The translations under genes and the position numbers were made by a program. From Streptococcus toyakuensis (GTDB taxonomy: Bacteria; Bacillota; Bacilli; Lactobacillales; Streptococcaceae), in contig NZ_AP024523.1 in NCBI RefSeq assembly GCF_024346585.1, positions 1,807,001 through 1,871,000 of the forward strand: 64,000 bases of DNA, written 5' to 3'. Of this stretch, positions 47,141 to 58,247 are shown one piece after another. A model generated the notes under the pieces. That model did no database searches and was not told the origin of the DNA. It was given only the letters and a program-made list of their open reading frames with translations. Every line of letters starts with the position of its first letter. Within the stretch, counting starts at the first letter, position 1.

Positions 47141-48949
47141 CTATTCTACCGTTACTGATTTAGCAAGGTTACGTGGTTTGTCCACATCAAGACCACGGTG
47201 GAGGGTTGCAAAGTAAGCGACCAATTGTGTTGGTACGACCATTGAAATTGGTGAGAGGTAAGGGTGTACAGTCGTAAGGACGATATCGTCTGTCTCTTTA
47301 GCAACATTTTCTTCTGCGATAGTGAGGACTTTTGCACCACGGGCTGCCACCTCTTGGATATTTCCACGAGTGTGGTTGGCAAGGACTGGATCTGACAAGA
47401 GAGTCAAAACAGGTGTTCCTTCTTCAATCAAGGCAATAGTTCCGTGCTTGAGTTCTCCTGCCGCAAAGCCTTCACACTGGATGTAAGAAATCTCTTTAAG
47501 TTTGAGACTTGCTTCCATGGCTACGTAGTAATCTTGACCACGTCCGATGTAAAAGGCGTTACGAGTTGTTTCAAGTAGCTCACGAACCTTGACTTCAATG
47601 GTTTCTTTCTCTGAAAGAGTTGATTCGATAGACTGAGCTACGATTGACAACTCATGAACTAAATCAAAGGCTTGCGCTTTGGCATTGCCATTTGCTTCTC
47701 CGACTGCTTTTGCAAGGAAGGCAAGGGCTGCAATTTGCGCTGTATAGGCCTTGGTTGAGGCTACGGCAATTTCAGGACCTGCGTGAAGGAGCATGGTATG
47801 GTTAGCTTCACGTGAAAGGGTTGAACCTGGGACATTTGTCACTGTCAAGCTTGGGATTCCCATTTCATTAGCCTTGACCAAAACCTGACGGCTATCCGCT
47901 GTTTCACCAGACTGGCTGATAAAGATGAAAAGTGGTTTCTTGCTGAGAAGTGGCATACCGTAGCCCCACTCAGATGAGATTCCAAGTTCAACTGGCGTAT
48001 CTGTCAATTCTTCCAACATTTTCTTAGAAGCAAATCCTGCGTGGTAAGATGTTCCAGCTGCAAGGATGTAGATACGGTCTGCGTCTTGAACAGCCTTGAT
48101 AATAGCTGGGGCTACGACAACTTGACCAGCCTCATCTGTGTAGGCTTGGATAAGTTTCCGCATAACCGTTGGTTGCTCGTCAATTTCCTTGAGCATGTAG
48201 TAAGGATAAGTTCCCTTACCGATATCTGACAAGTCAAGTTCTGCAGTATAGCTAGCACGTTCACGACGATTGCCATCATAGTCTTGAACTTCTACGCTAT
48301 CTGCCTTGACGATTACCAACTCTTGGTCATGAATTTCCATATATTGATTAGTCTCACGAATCATAGCCATAGCATCTGAACAGACCATGTTATAGCCTTC
48401 TCCAAGACCAATCAAAAGTGGTGATTTATTCTTAGCTACGTAGATAACTTCAGGATCTTGTGAGTCAACCAAGGCAAAAGCATAAGAACCACGGATGATG
48501 TGAAGAGCTTTTTTGAAAGCTTCAAGAACTGACAAGCCATCTTCTTCCGCAAATTTTCCGATCAAGTGAACGGCGATTTCCGTATCTGTTTGCCCTTTGA
48601 AGTTGTGCCCCGCAAGGTATTCTTCCTTGATTTCAAGATAGTTCTCAATCACCCCGTTATGCACCAAGACAAAACGTTCAGTCTCAGAGCGGTGTGGGTG
48701 AGCATTGTCTTCCGTTGGTTTTCCGTGAGTCGCCCAACGAGTATGTCCAATACCAGTTGTTCCCTCCACACCAGCTGTCTTAGCAGACAATTCTGCAATA
48801 CGGCCAACCGCCTTGACCAGATGATTTTCAGCACCACCTAGGACAAAAATTCCCGCAGAATCATAGCCACGGTATTCAAGCTTTTCAAGCCCTTGAATCA
48901 AAATATCAGTTGCATTTGTGTTTCCAACAACACCAACAATTCCACACAT
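47141..48949 (-). CDS. glmS: glutamine--fructose-6-phosphate aminotransferase
   Basis: A 602-aa first enzyme of UDP-GlcNAc synthesis. The N-terminal glutaminase domain has catalytic Cys2 exposed after Met removal ([10 protein letters not shown]), and [20 protein letters not shown]. Two SIS sugar-isomerase domains follow ([31 protein letters not shown]). Full length. Its own promoter is upstream. No glmS ribozyme seen. Confidence 0.97.
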   Translation of the reverse strand: MCGIVGVVGNTNATDILIQGLEKLEYRGYDSAGIFVLGGAENHLVKAVGRIAELSAKTAGVEGTTGIGHTRWATHGKPTEDNAHPHRSETERFVLVHNGVIENYLEIKEEYLAGHNFKGQTDTEIAVHLIGKFAEEDGLSVLEAFKKALHIIRGSYAFALVDSQDPEVIYVAKNKSPLLIGLGEGYNMVCSDAMAMIRETNQYMEIHDQELVIVKADSVEVQDYDGNRRERASYTAELDLSDIGKGTYPYYMLKEIDEQPTVMRKLIQAYTDEAGQVVVAPAIIKAVQDADRIYILAAGTSYHAGFASKKMLEELTDTPVELGISSEWGYGMPLLSKKPLFIFISQSGETADSRQVLVKANEMGIPSLTVTNVPGSTLSREANHTMLLHAGPEIAVASTKAYTAQIAALAFLAKAVGEANGNAKAQAFDLVHELSIVAQSIESTLSEKETIEVKVRELLETTRNAFYIGRGQDYYVAMEASLKLKEISYIQCEGFAAGELKHGTIALIEEGTPVLTLLSDPVLANHTRGNIQEVAARGAKVLTIAEENVAKETDDIVLTTVHPYLSPISMVVPTQLVAYFATLHRGLDVDKPRNLAKSVTVE

Positions 48950-49030
48950 AGTATATACGACACAGACAAGCTGTGCTTTCTCCTTAAAATTGGTATAGTC
49001 TAATTCTTCTTTTATAGAATCAGCAAAAAC

Positions 49031-49059
49031 AGTATATACTTGTTTCTTTAACTTGTCAA
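49031..49059 (-). promoter_or_regulatory. glmS promoter
   Basis: On the minus strand: -35 TTGACA, 17-bp spacer, -10 TATACT, an almost consensus promoter about 80 bp before the glmS start. Confidence 0.8.
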
Positions 49060-49104
49060 GAGTAAAAATTGGTATAGTTCACATTAACTTCTTGTAAACA
49101 AAAA

Positions 49105-49135
49105 ACTCTGACCAATTAGGATAATCAGTCAGAGT
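49105..49135 (-). terminator. terminator of the 6-phospho-beta-glucosidase gene
   Basis: ACTCTGAC and GTCAGAGT arms around a 15-nt loop, with TTTTTTG following on the minus strand, just after the stop at 49141. Stops read-through toward glmS. Confidence 0.75.
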
Positions 49136-49140
49136 CCTTT

Positions 49141-50520
49141 TTAAAATCCATTATTATCGCTTAATTCCTTGAACCAGTGCCCTGATTTCTTCAGACGGCG
49201 TTCTTGCGTTTTCAAGTCTAATTCGACCAAACCATAGCGATTTTTATAGCTGTTGAGCCATGACCAGCAATCGATAAAGGTCCAAATCAAGTAGCCCTTG
49301 CAATTGGCTCCGTCTTCAATGGCACGGTGAAGTTCCCGAAGATGACCTTTTACAAAGTCAATACGGTAATCATCTTGAATCATTCCATCTTGACGGAATT
49401 TTTCTTCCCCTTCAACACCCATGCCATTCTCTGTCAACATCCACTCGATATTACCATAATTTTCCTTGATATTTTGGGCAATGTCATAAATCCCTTGCTC
49501 ATAAATTTCCCAGCCACGATGAGGATTGATTTTACGTCCAGGCATCACATAAGGCTCGTAAAAATGTTCTGGTAAGAGTGGACTCTCTGGATGCTTCGCA
49601 AATCGAGGAGCCATAACACGCAAAGGTTGATAGTAGTTGACACCAAGGAAGTCCACCGTATTGTCACGAATGAGCTCCAACTCCTCCTCTGTAGCATCAG
49701 GCAAGAGACCGTATTCATGTAAGATTTCTACCAACTCCTGTGGATAAGTCCCCAAAACAGACGGATCTAAGAAAGATTGGGCTTGAAAAAGGTCCGCAAT
49801 ACGAGCCGCCTTGACATCAGCAGGATGCTGGCTACGTGGATGAGCGGGTGTCAAGTTTAAGACAATCCCAATCTTAGCATCAGGCAAGAGTTCATGACAG
49901 GCCTTGACCGCCCGACTGCTGGCCAATTGTGTATGATAGGCTACTTTAACGGCTGCCTCTGCATCCACCTTATGTGGATAATGGGCATCGTAAAAATAGC
50001 CAAATTCTACAGGAACGATGGGCTCGTTAAAGGTAATCCATTGATCCACTAAATCTCCATAAGTCTCAAAACAAAAACGAGCATAGTCTTCATAGGCTGA
50101 GACAGTCGCCTTATTTTCCCAACCATCACCATCTTCTTGAAGGGCAAAAGGCAAATCAAAATGATAAAGATTGACTAAAAGACGAATCCCTTTGGCCTTA
50201 ATAGCCTCAAAAACCTTACGGTAAAAGTCTACACCTTGAGGATTGACTTCCCCACGCCCTTGTGGAAAAATCCGTGACCACTGAATAGAAGTCCGAAAGG
50301 CCGTGTGACCAGTTTCTAACAGTAGCTCAATATCCTTTTCCCAATTTTCATAAAAGGTCGATGTCTTATCTGGACCAATCCCATTATAGTAACGGTTTGG
50401 CTCCACTTGGTACCAATAATCCCAGAGATTATCTCCCTTACCGTCACCAGCTACACGTCCTTCTGTTTGTGGTCCAGAAGTAGAGGATCCCCAGACAAAA
50501 TCCTTTGGAAATCTTAGCAT
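49141..50520 (-). CDS. GH1 6-phospho-beta-glucosidase
   Basis: A 459-aa glycoside hydrolase family 1 enzyme that splits phosphorylated beta-glucosides after PTS import. Acid/base Glu in WITFNEPIVP, nucleophile Glu in WMLTENGMGVEG, substrate Trp in YLIWTFIDCWSW. Cytoplasmic, no signal peptide. Matches the bgl gene that lies between proS and glmS in pneumococcus. No PTS gene is adjacent. Short gap to proS on the upstream side. Confidence 0.93.
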   Translation of the reverse strand: MLRFPKDFVWGSSTSGPQTEGRVAGDGKGDNLWDYWYQVEPNRYYNGIGPDKTSTFYENWEKDIELLLETGHTAFRTSIQWSRIFPQGRGEVNPQGVDFYRKVFEAIKAKGIRLLVNLYHFDLPFALQEDGDGWENKATVSAYEDYARFCFETYGDLVDQWITFNEPIVPVEFGYFYDAHYPHKVDAEAAVKVAYHTQLASSRAVKACHELLPDAKIGIVLNLTPAHPRSQHPADVKAARIADLFQAQSFLDPSVLGTYPQELVEILHEYGLLPDATEEELELIRDNTVDFLGVNYYQPLRVMAPRFAKHPESPLLPEHFYEPYVMPGRKINPHRGWEIYEQGIYDIAQNIKENYGNIEWMLTENGMGVEGEEKFRQDGMIQDDYRIDFVKGHLRELHRAIEDGANCKGYLIWTFIDCWSWLNSYKNRYGLVELDLKTQERRLKKSGHWFKELSDNNGF

Positions 50521-50560
50521 ACATTTACCTCTTTATCTAGTCATTTTTCCCATTATACAG

Positions 50561-50602
50561 AAAAAACAAGGTAAAAACTAGTTACATTTTTTCCTTGTTT
50601 TT
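50561..50602 (-). terminator. proS terminator
   Basis: AAAAACAAGG-type arm at 50587-50602 pairs with its complement at 50561-50577, with T-run on the minus strand. It lies 17 bp after the proS stop. Confidence 0.65.
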
Positions 50603-50618
50603 CTTCTGATTATAGTTT

Positions 50619-52484
<1,866 letters not shown>

Positions 52485-53744
52485 TTATCTAAAAAAGAGT
52501 CGCATGATGTCATTCCAAGTCACAGCAATCATCAAGACAACCATGATGACCACTCCGGCCAAGGTGACATAGGTTTCAATTTCTTGTTTCAATGGTTTGC
52601 GGCGAATGGCTTCCAGGATATTGAGCACAATCTTACCACCATCCAGGGCTGGAATCGGAATAAGATTAAAAATCCCAATATTGATGGAAATCATTGCCAA
52701 GAAGTACAAGACATTCTCAATTCCATTTTTAGCAGCATCACTACTTGCCTTAAAGATAGCAACAGGTCCACCTAGCTTGTTCAAATCCGGTTGGAAAATC
52801 AGATTTTTCAGAGCTGATAGAATTCGGAGGGCCGAGTCAGCAGCAGTTGTAAAACCACCTACAAACATAGATACAAAATCTGACTTAATCCCCGGTTGAA
52901 CACCTAGAAGGTAACGGCCTTGACTTTCTTCCGGAGTAACAGTGACTTGTTTGTCACTCCCCTTTTCAGAAATAGTCACATCCAAGGTCGGGGCCGTCTT
53001 ATCTTTGGTTTCTGATTCCACAGCCTGAATCAAACTTTCCCAGTTGCTAATCTCATGTGAGCCGATCTTGGTAATTTGTGCCGTTTCTGGTACTCCCACC
53101 TTAGCCAAGGCCCCTTGAGGCATGACATGGAACTGATTGGTATCAACATCTCTGACACCACCCTGCATGAAGATTAAAATCCAGAAAACAACGACACCTA
53201 AGATAAAGTTGTTCATGGGGCCTGCAAAATTAGTAATGAGTTTACCCCAGATAGTTGCATTTTGATATTGAACATCCAAGGGTGCAATCCGAACCTCAGT
53301 TCCATCTGCTTCCACAACCGTTGCATCGTGATCCACTGCAAATGTTTTTTCTTCTTCCAGAACCAATCCTTTGATAAAGAGCTTGTCTTCAAAATCAAAC
53401 TGGGTCACCTGCATAGGGAGGGCTGTTTGATCCAATTTTTTACCTGAGAGATTGATGCGTTTAACCTTACCATCATCAGCAAGTGTCAAACTAACAGGCG
53501 TTCCTGTCTTGATTTCAGTTGTATCATCACCCCAACCAGCCATGCGGACATAGCCACCCAGAGGCAAGATTCGAATGGTATAGGCCGTTCCATCCTTGCC
53601 AATGTGAGCAAAGATTTTGGGTCCCATACCGATGGCAAATTCACGTACTAAAATCCCTGATTTCTTGGCAAAGTAGAAGTGCCCGAACTCGTGCACCACT
53701 ACAATAATCCCAAAAACCAGAATAAAGGTTAAAATTCCGAGCAT
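52485..53744 (-). CDS. rseP: site-2 metalloprotease RseP/Eep
   Basis: A 419-aa intramembrane zinc protease. HEFGH ([16 protein letters not shown]) and [11 protein letters not shown] provide the metal ligands. A PDZ domain lies in the middle, split by two strands of periplasmic-type sequence. In streptococci Eep processes signal peptides of lipoproteins and Rgg-associated peptide pheromones. It lies 21 bp after cdsA. Confidence 0.96.
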   Translation of the reverse strand: MLGILTFILVFGIIVVVHEFGHFYFAKKSGILVREFAIGMGPKIFAHIGKDGTAYTIRILPLGGYVRMAGWGDDTTEIKTGTPVSLTLADDGKVKRINLSGKKLDQTALPMQVTQFDFEDKLFIKGLVLEEEKTFAVDHDATVVEADGTEVRIAPLDVQYQNATIWGKLITNFAGPMNNFILGVVVFWILIFMQGGVRDVDTNQFHVMPQGALAKVGVPETAQITKIGSHEISNWESLIQAVESETKDKTAPTLDVTISEKGSDKQVTVTPEESQGRYLLGVQPGIKSDFVSMFVGGFTTAADSALRILSALKNLIFQPDLNKLGGPVAIFKASSDAAKNGIENVLYFLAMISINIGIFNLIPIPALDGGKIVLNILEAIRRKPLKQEIETYVTLAGVVIMVVLMIAVTWNDIMRLFFR

Positions 53745-53765
53745 AGTGTTTCCTCCGTCTTTTGA

Positions 53766-54569
53766 TTAAAAGAGTCCAAATAAGTGCATGATTGGAAATA
53801 CAAGCAACATACTATCGAAACGATCCAAAACACCACCATGTCCAGGGATAAATTTCCCAGAATCCTTAACACCAAAATGACGTTTGATCGAACTTTCTAG
53901 TAAATCACCAAATTGTCCAGCAATACTAAAGAAAATAGCAAAGACTGACATCTTGTAAATTCCATATGGAAGAGCAACTGTACTGTCAACTATCATAAAG
54001 ATAATGGTTACTAAAATCGCTCCTAAAATACCACCCAAGGCACCCTCAAGGGTTTTATTAGGCGATACCCTTGGTGCTAACTTTCGTTTCCCATAGTTCA
54101 TCCCAACAAGATAGGCACCACTGTCTGTCGCCCAGACGATACACAAGGCCAAAAGCGCCTTATCTAAACCTGCAACACGAGCATCTAGTAAAGCATTAAA
54201 TCCAAAGCCCACGTAGAAGCTCATAGCAAGAGGGAAAACCGCATCCTCAATCGTATAAGACTTGCTAAACACAGTCGTTCCTAACATGATTGAAATCAAC
54301 ACACTATAGGCAACCACATTCCCATCAACTGGCAAAAAAGTCAGGTAATTCTCCAAGGGAATGGTCAAGGCAAAGGTTGCAAAGAGGGTCAAGAGGCCCT
54401 CCATAGTCATGGTCTCTAGACCTCTCATCCTCAAAAGTTCATGCATGGCTAGCATGGCTATGATTCCGATTGCTATCTGAAGCAAGAGTCCCCCAATCAT
54501 CAAAATCGGTAGGAAAATAGCCAGGGCAATCCCTGCAAACAAGGTTCTTTTCTGTAAATCCTGTGTCAT
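53766..54569 (-). CDS. cdsA: phosphatidate cytidylyltransferase
   Basis: A 267-aa membrane enzyme making CDP-diacylglycerol from phosphatidate and CTP. About eight helices; the signature near the C terminus reads KFIPGHGGVLDRFDSML, with the conserved Asp residues. It starts 8 bp after uppS; same operon. Confidence 0.96.
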   Translation of the reverse strand: MTQDLQKRTLFAGIALAIFLPILMIGGLLLQIAIGIIAMLAMHELLRMRGLETMTMEGLLTLFATFALTIPLENYLTFLPVDGNVVAYSVLISIMLGTTVFSKSYTIEDAVFPLAMSFYVGFGFNALLDARVAGLDKALLALCIVWATDSGAYLVGMNYGKRKLAPRVSPNKTLEGALGGILGAILVTIIFMIVDSTVALPYGIYKMSVFAIFFSIAGQFGDLLESSIKRHFGVKDSGKFIPGHGGVLDRFDSMLLVFPIMHLFGLF

Positions 54570-54577
54570 ATTTCCTC

Positions 54578-55336
54578 CTAAACTCCTCCAAATCGGCGGT
54601 GACGACGATTATAGGCAAGAATGGCTTCCTGCAAGGCCGCCTCGTCAAAATCAGGCCACAAGGTATCTGTAAAATAGAGTTCACTATAGGCCCCCTGCCA
54701 TGGTAGGAAATTACTCAAACGCAATTCTCCACTGGTACGGATAATCAAGTCTGGGTCTCGTAAGTCCTTAGGTAAATGCTGGGTGAAGAGATAGTTGCCA
54801 ATCAATTCCTCTGTGATGTCACCTGGGTTGATTTTGGCATCTAAAACATCCTGGGAAATCAACTTAAGAGCCTGTGTAATCTCAGCACGTCCACCATAGT
54901 TGAGGGCAAAATTAAGAATTAATCCTGTGTTGTTCTTAGTTAATTCCTCAGCCTTGGTCAGAGCTTCAAAGGTTTGCTTAGGCAGGCGGTCCGTTTCTCC
55001 GATCATTTGAATCTTAACATTATTCGCATGCAGTTCCGGGACATAATTATCATAAAACTCTACTGGCAAGTTCATGATAAACTTGACTTCCTGATCTGGA
55101 CGGGTCCAGTTTTCTGTAGAAAAAGCATAGACCGTAATAACCTTAACGCCTAGTTTGTTAGCTGCCTTGGTCACAGTTTGCAATGCTTCCATGCCCGCCT
55201 TATGTCCAAAAACTCGCGGTTGCATACGTTTTTTAGCCCAACGGCCATTGCCATCCATGATGATGCCGATATGAGCAGGAACCTGTGTCGGAACCTCTAC
55301 TTCCACAGCCTTATCTTTCTTAAACAATCCAAACAT
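54578..55336 (-). CDS. uppS: undecaprenyl diphosphate synthase
   Basis: A 252-aa cis-prenyltransferase that makes the lipid carrier for peptidoglycan and capsule. Catalytic Asp in IGIIMDGNGRWAKKR; C-terminal motif RTSGELRLSNFLPWQ. I chose ATG 55336 (AGGAATAAG upstream) over an ATG six codons earlier, giving the usual streptococcal start MFGLFKK. First gene of the uppS-cdsA-rseP-proS group. Confidence 0.97.
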   Translation of the reverse strand: MFGLFKKDKAVEVEVPTQVPAHIGIIMDGNGRWAKKRMQPRVFGHKAGMEALQTVTKAANKLGVKVITVYAFSTENWTRPDQEVKFIMNLPVEFYDNYVPELHANNVKIQMIGETDRLPKQTFEALTKAEELTKNNTGLILNFALNYGGRAEITQALKLISQDVLDAKINPGDITEELIGNYLFTQHLPKDLRDPDLIIRTSGELRLSNFLPWQGAYSELYFTDTLWPDFDEAALQEAILAYNRRHRRFGGV

Positions 55337-55410
55337 GATCTTATTCCTATTCAAAAATCTATCGTTTCATTATACCATATTTCCCTATTTTCTTCTATCA
55401 CTAAGCTATT

Positions 55411-55525
55411 TATACTCTTCGAAAATCTCTTCAAACCACGTCAGCTCTATCTGCAACCTCAAAACAGTGTTTTGAGCAACCTGCGGTTAGCTTCCTAGTT
55501 TACACTTTGATTTTCATTGAGTATT
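55411..55525 (+). repeat. BOX element, boxA partly deleted
   Basis: TATACTCTTCGAAAATCTCT (boxA outer part), AACCTCAAAACAGTGTTTTG (boxB) and a boxC ending GATTTTCATTGAGTATT. As in the copy at 41153 the inner boxA sequence is missing. It lies between uppS and a CiaR-controlled small RNA. Confidence 0.88.
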
Positions 55526-55551
55526 ATTCTCAGGCACCAAGCCCATTTTTC

Positions 55552-55647
55552 AAAAAAATAAGCCGCCTGATTGGGCGACTTTATTTTTTATAGGGAGATT
55601 ATTATGAAAAAGTTTTAGGAGTTTAAGTTAAGGTCTTCTTAACTTAT
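55552..55647 (-). ncRNA. CiaR-dependent small RNA (csRNA), copy 1
   Basis: About 96 nt, transcribed leftward. It has the csRNA layout: promoter with CiaR repeat, a segment complementary to start regions (CATAATAATCTCCC), and a terminator GTCGCC-CAATCA-GGCGGC followed by TTATTTTTTT. csRNAs base-pair with Shine-Dalgarno/AUG regions; comC is a known pneumococcal target. The 5' end is inferred from the -10 box. Confidence 0.85.
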
Positions 55648-55653
55648 GAACTT

Positions 55654-55686
55654 AGTATACACTCCCTAGCTTAAAGTTTCCTTAAG
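55654..55686 (-). promoter_or_regulatory. CiaR-controlled promoter of csRNA copy 1
   Basis: On the minus strand CTTAAG-GAAAC-TTTAAG (55670-55686), 10 bp, then -10 TATACT (55654-55659). This matches the CiaR consensus NTTAAG-N5-WTTAAG in the -35 position. The site overlaps the stop codon of the nucleotidyltransferase gene. Confidence 0.88.
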
Positions 55687-56254
55687 AAGTTTTAAAAATC
55701 AAATTTTTCCATTTCTCCTGACAATTTTTCTTGGATAAACGTGTTTGATAAAGCTCCATTCGGTCTTCATTTTCTAAGAAATGAGGAGTTGGACGAACTT
55801 GAAAATTCAAAATATCCTCGAGTCCGTAAGGAGTAAAGAGTTCTAAAGTAGAATCTTCATTCAAGCGCAGTCCAACAGCCGTACATCGTTCTGGATACTT
55901 ACTCATGGCATCACGGGAACTGGTATAGGGAGCAGTATGAGGGCTGTGCTGGTGCATATAGACCTGATTTTTCAATTCCCACTGATACTGAGGAAAATCC
56001 GCTCTCAACTTTTTCTCTAGGAACAAGGTTTCCTCATAAGAAATATCCGGATCAAAGAAAATCACATCTACATCTGTTTCAAGATCAAATGCTGGTCTCT
56101 CTGACAAGAGATTCCAGATAAAATTTCTGACAGAACCTGCTGCCAACCAAGAATCTTTCAGACCAAGGTTTCGGATGATAGTCAAAATAGCCATCATATC
56201 CGGATTTTCTCTGAAAGAGTCTAAAATTTCAGCCTTATTTTTCAATATATTCAT
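55682..56254 (-). CDS. nucleotidyltransferase-fold protein (DUF925-type)
   Basis: A 190-aa protein of the nucleotidyltransferase family (DUF925), often named only by fold. It has [19 protein letters not shown] with acidic residues and GSVRNFIWN near residue 42. Substrate unknown. It overlaps the ruvB 3' end by 20 bp, so it is translationally coupled, and its stop lies within the CiaR box of csRNA copy 1. Confidence 0.8.
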   Translation of the reverse strand: MNILKNKAEILDSFRENPDMMAILTIIRNLGLKDSWLAAGSVRNFIWNLLSERPAFDLETDVDVIFFDPDISYEETLFLEKKLRADFPQYQWELKNQVYMHQHSPHTAPYTSSRDAMSKYPERCTAVGLRLNEDSTLELFTPYGLEDILNFQVRPTPHFLENEDRMELYQTRLSKKNCQEKWKNLIFKTS

Positions 56255-57233
56255 ACCCTAAATGCTCATATGCCTTAGCAGTCGCCACCCGTCCAGAACG
56301 TGTCCGCATGATAAAACCTTTTTGAATCAAGTAGGGCTCATACATGTCTTCAACTGTCTCACGCTCTTCTGCTATGTTAACAGAAAGAGTTCCTAGACCA
56401 ACAGGACCACCACCGTACATCTCAATCATGGTGCGAAGGATTTTTTGGTCCACATAGTCCAAACCTTCATGGTCAACATCCAGCATGGTCAAAGCCTTAT
56501 CAGTAATAAGATTATCGATAACCCCATTCCCCATAATCTGGGCAAAATCGCGCACGCGCTTGAGGAGGCGATTGGCAATACGAGGAGTACCTCGACTACG
56601 TAGGGCCAGCTCAGAAGCTGCCTCATGAGTAATTTCCATCTCAAAAATATCTGCCGTCCGCTCAACAATTTCTGTCAAGTCAGCATGGGCATAGTATTCC
56701 ATATGCCCCGTAATCCCAAAACGTGCCCGTAGAGGATTTGACAGCATACCAGCCCGAGTCGTCGCACCAATCAAGGTAAAAGGTGGCAACTCCAAATGAA
56801 CACTGCGACTGCCTTCACCAGCTCCAATCATGATGTCAATGTAGAAGTCCTCCATAGCACTATAAAGCACCTCTTCCACCGACATGGGCAAGCGATGAAT
56901 CTCATCAATAAAAAGGACATCCCCAGGCTCTAAGTCATTCAAAATCGCTACCAAATCACCAGCTTTTTCGATAACAGGACCCGACGTCTGCTTGAGATTG
57001 ACACCCAGTTCGTTTGCAATAACAAAGGCCATGGTCGTCTTCCCCAAACCTGGAGGCCCGAAAAGGAGCACATGATCCAGCGCTTCATCCCGCATTTTAG
57101 CGGCTTCGATAAAGATTTGAAGCTGGTCCTTAACCTTATCCTGCCCGATATATTCACGTAAATACTGAGGACGGAGCGTGCGTTCTACTAACTCCTCATC
57201 CCCCATTATCTCATTATCTAAAATTCTGCTCAT
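56235..57233 (-). CDS. ruvB: Holliday junction branch-migration helicase RuvB
   Basis: A 332-aa AAA+ motor that drives branch migration with RuvA. Walker [12 protein letters not shown] near residue 60, Walker [11 protein letters not shown] near 110, sensor 1 GATTRAG, C-terminal winged helix ([16 protein letters not shown]). Full length. Start ATG 57233; the upstream side is the toxin-antitoxin locus. Confidence 0.97.
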   Translation of the reverse strand: MSRILDNEIMGDEELVERTLRPQYLREYIGQDKVKDQLQIFIEAAKMRDEALDHVLLFGPPGLGKTTMAFVIANELGVNLKQTSGPVIEKAGDLVAILNDLEPGDVLFIDEIHRLPMSVEEVLYSAMEDFYIDIMIGAGEGSRSVHLELPPFTLIGATTRAGMLSNPLRARFGITGHMEYYAHADLTEIVERTADIFEMEITHEAASELALRSRGTPRIANRLLKRVRDFAQIMGNGVIDNLITDKALTMLDVDHEGLDYVDQKILRTMIEMYGGGPVGLGTLSVNIAEERETVEDMYEPYLIQKGFIMRTRSGRVATAKAYEHLGYEYIEK

Positions 57234-57261
57234 GGCTCTATTATATCAAAAAACCAAGCCA

Positions 57262-57290
57262 CAAACAAAAACTCCACCCGATTGGGTGAC
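57262..57290 (-). terminator. csRNA-like terminator remnant
   Basis: Minus strand GTCACCC-AATC-GGGTGGAG followed by TTTTTG. The hairpin resembles those of the three csRNAs, but no CiaR box or -10 lies upstream on the minus strand at the usual distance. It sits just upstream of the toxin promoter. Confidence 0.5.
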
Positions 57291-57313
57291 TCCCGACTTT
57301 AGCACTTATGTGG

Positions 57314-57319
57314 TATAAT
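57314..57319 (+). promoter_or_regulatory. extended -10 promoter of the Fst-like toxin RNA
   Basis: TGG-TATAAT gives an extended -10. No clear -35 at 17 bp. The predicted transcript starts near 57326 and runs about 180 nt to the shared terminator. Confidence 0.65.
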
Positions 57320-57364
57320 ATTGTTTGGCACTGCTACACCGCCTACGAAAGGAGGTGAGATAGC

Positions 57365-57387
57365 CCATGATGGAACTAATCCTTAAA
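57365..57387 (+). repeat. direct repeat of the toxin-antitoxin module, copy in toxin RNA
   Basis: CCATGATGGAACTAATCCTT covers the toxin start codon and recurs with a small insertion at 57514-57537. In pAD1 par such repeats let the convergent RNAs pair at their 5' ends. Confidence 0.8.
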
Positions 57388-57459
57388 ACTATCATCGGAC
57401 CAATTGTGGTCGGTGTTATTCTTCGCTTAGTCGATAAATGGCTAAACAAAGATAGATAG
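57367..57459 (+). CDS. Fst-family type I toxin peptide
   Basis: A 30-residue peptide (MMELILKTIIGPIVVGVILR then LVDKWLNKDR). It shows the Fst/Ldr pattern: a single membrane helix with Pro near its start, then a charged tail. SD AAAGGAGGTGAG lies upstream of two tandem ATG codons; the second, at 57370, may be used. Fst-type peptides damage the membrane when the antisense RNA is lost. The convergent RNA, direct repeats and terminator around it complete the module. Confidence 0.85.
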   Translation: MMELILKTIIGPIVVGVILRLVDKWLNKDR

Positions 57460-57465
57460 TGTCAA

Positions 57466-57507
57466 AAAAGACCCTAAGCTTAATGTGGAAGTTAGCTTGG
57501 GGTCTTT
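57466..57507. terminator. bidirectional terminator of the toxin-antitoxin module
   Basis: AAAAGACCCTAAGCT and AGCTTGGGGTCTTTT form an imperfect stem with A-run and T-run on both sides, 7 bp after the toxin stop. It serves both convergent RNAs. Confidence 0.85.
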
Positions 57508-57513
57508 TCTAGT

Positions 57514-57537
57514 CCATGATATAGAACTAATCCTTAA
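57514..57537 (+). repeat. direct repeat of the toxin-antitoxin module, copy in antitoxin RNA
   Basis: CCATGAT-ATAGAACTAATCCTTAA, the counterpart of 57365-57387. Confidence 0.8.
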
Positions 57538-57546
57538 TTCCTCTCC

Positions 57547-57575
57547 ATTATCCCACAGTTCACAAAATTTGTCAA
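57547..57575 (-). promoter_or_regulatory. antitoxin RNA promoter
   Basis: Minus strand: -35 TTGACA (57570-57575), 17-bp spacer, -10 GATAAT (57547-57552). Near consensus, stronger than the toxin promoter, as expected when antitoxin must be in excess. Confidence 0.85.
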
Positions 57576-57646
57576 AGGTTTATATCCTCAGCTTCTCAAG
57601 CTTTAACCGTTTTACAACAAGACTTTCAAGTTTAAGAGAAAGTTAG

Positions 57647-57856
57647 GTATTCTATCAATTTCATATTCATAGAAATTTTGATTTAGTAAACGAAGAGACA
57701 ATCTTACATGTCACTCCTCATTTAATACGCCACTACTGGACAAGCAAAATCATTATTACAGCAGTTCCAGTCCTTCACTTAACAGTCACTTACAATCAAA
57801 TTGAGTTTGAAGTAGCTGAAGCGACAACAGACCTATTTCTTAGTCATATTTTCTAA
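57647..57856 (+). pseudogene. coding remnant of unknown origin
   Basis: An open stretch of 69 codons ending TAA at 57854 (reading ...VNEETILHVTPHLIRHYW...) without start codon or RBS. Another frame just upstream (SSASQALTVLQQDFQV, to about 57635) also looks coding, so this may be the frameshifted tail of a decayed gene. I do not recognise the family. Nothing else is seen up to csRNA copy 2. Confidence 0.35.
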
Positions 57857-57952
57857 AAAAGTCTCCGCCAATTCCCCGACCAAAATCCGAAAAATACCGG
57901 AAAACATCGGAAAATTATTTTTAGAATAGTCCCCAAAAGCCTGAAATAGAGC

Positions 57953-58050
57953 CAAAAAACTCCACCTGATTGGGTGGAGTTAAGGGAGATTATTATGAAA
58001 AAGAAAAGTTTAGGATTTTATTAAATAAAGTTAGGAGGTCTTTATTTAAT
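57953..58050 (-). ncRNA. CiaR-dependent small RNA (csRNA), copy 2
   Basis: About 98 nt leftward. It holds two segments that can pair with Shine-Dalgarno sequences (GACCTCCTAAC and CATAATAATCTCCC) and a terminator ACTCCACC-CAATCA-GGTGGAGT followed by TTTTTT. Closely related to copy 3 over the first 50 nt. Confidence 0.88.
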
Positions 58051-58056
58051 AACTAT

Positions 58057-58089
58057 ATGATACAAGACGAAGCTTAAAACTAGCTTAAC
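58057..58089 (-). promoter_or_regulatory. CiaR-controlled promoter of csRNA copy 2
   Basis: Minus strand GTTAAG-CTAGT-TTTAAG (58073-58089), 10 bp, -10 TATCAT (58057-58062). Confidence 0.85.
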
Positions 58090-58144
58090 TTTTCTCAAAT
58101 TCTACCATTTTGCCAAAAATTTCTATCAGCATCTATCCACCCCA

Positions 58145-58241
58145 CAAAAAAAGCCACCTGATTGGGTGACTTCATTAGGAGATTATGATGAAAAAAAGTT
58201 TTAGGATTTCATTAAATAAAGTTAGGAGGTCTTTATTTAAT
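58145..58241 (-). ncRNA. CiaR-dependent small RNA (csRNA), copy 3
   Basis: About 97 nt leftward. It has GACCTCCTAAC and CATCATAATCTCC anti-Shine-Dalgarno segments and a terminator GTCACC-CAATCA-GGTGGC followed by a T-run. Tandem with copy 2. Confidence 0.88.
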
Positions 58242-58247
58242 GGTTAT

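Larger units (their letters stand above)
57466..57540 (-). ncRNA. antitoxin RNA of the Fst-like module
   Basis: About 75 nt on the minus strand, from the promoter at 57547-57575 to the shared terminator. It contains the repeat at 57514-57537, complementary to the toxin start region. Size and layout match RNA II of pAD1 par (66 nt). Confidence 0.82.

Noticed and set aside
48950..49140. possible glmS ribozyme upstream of glmS
   Set aside because: The leader is only about 75 nt from the promoter and shows no glmS core; an ordinary promoter explains it.
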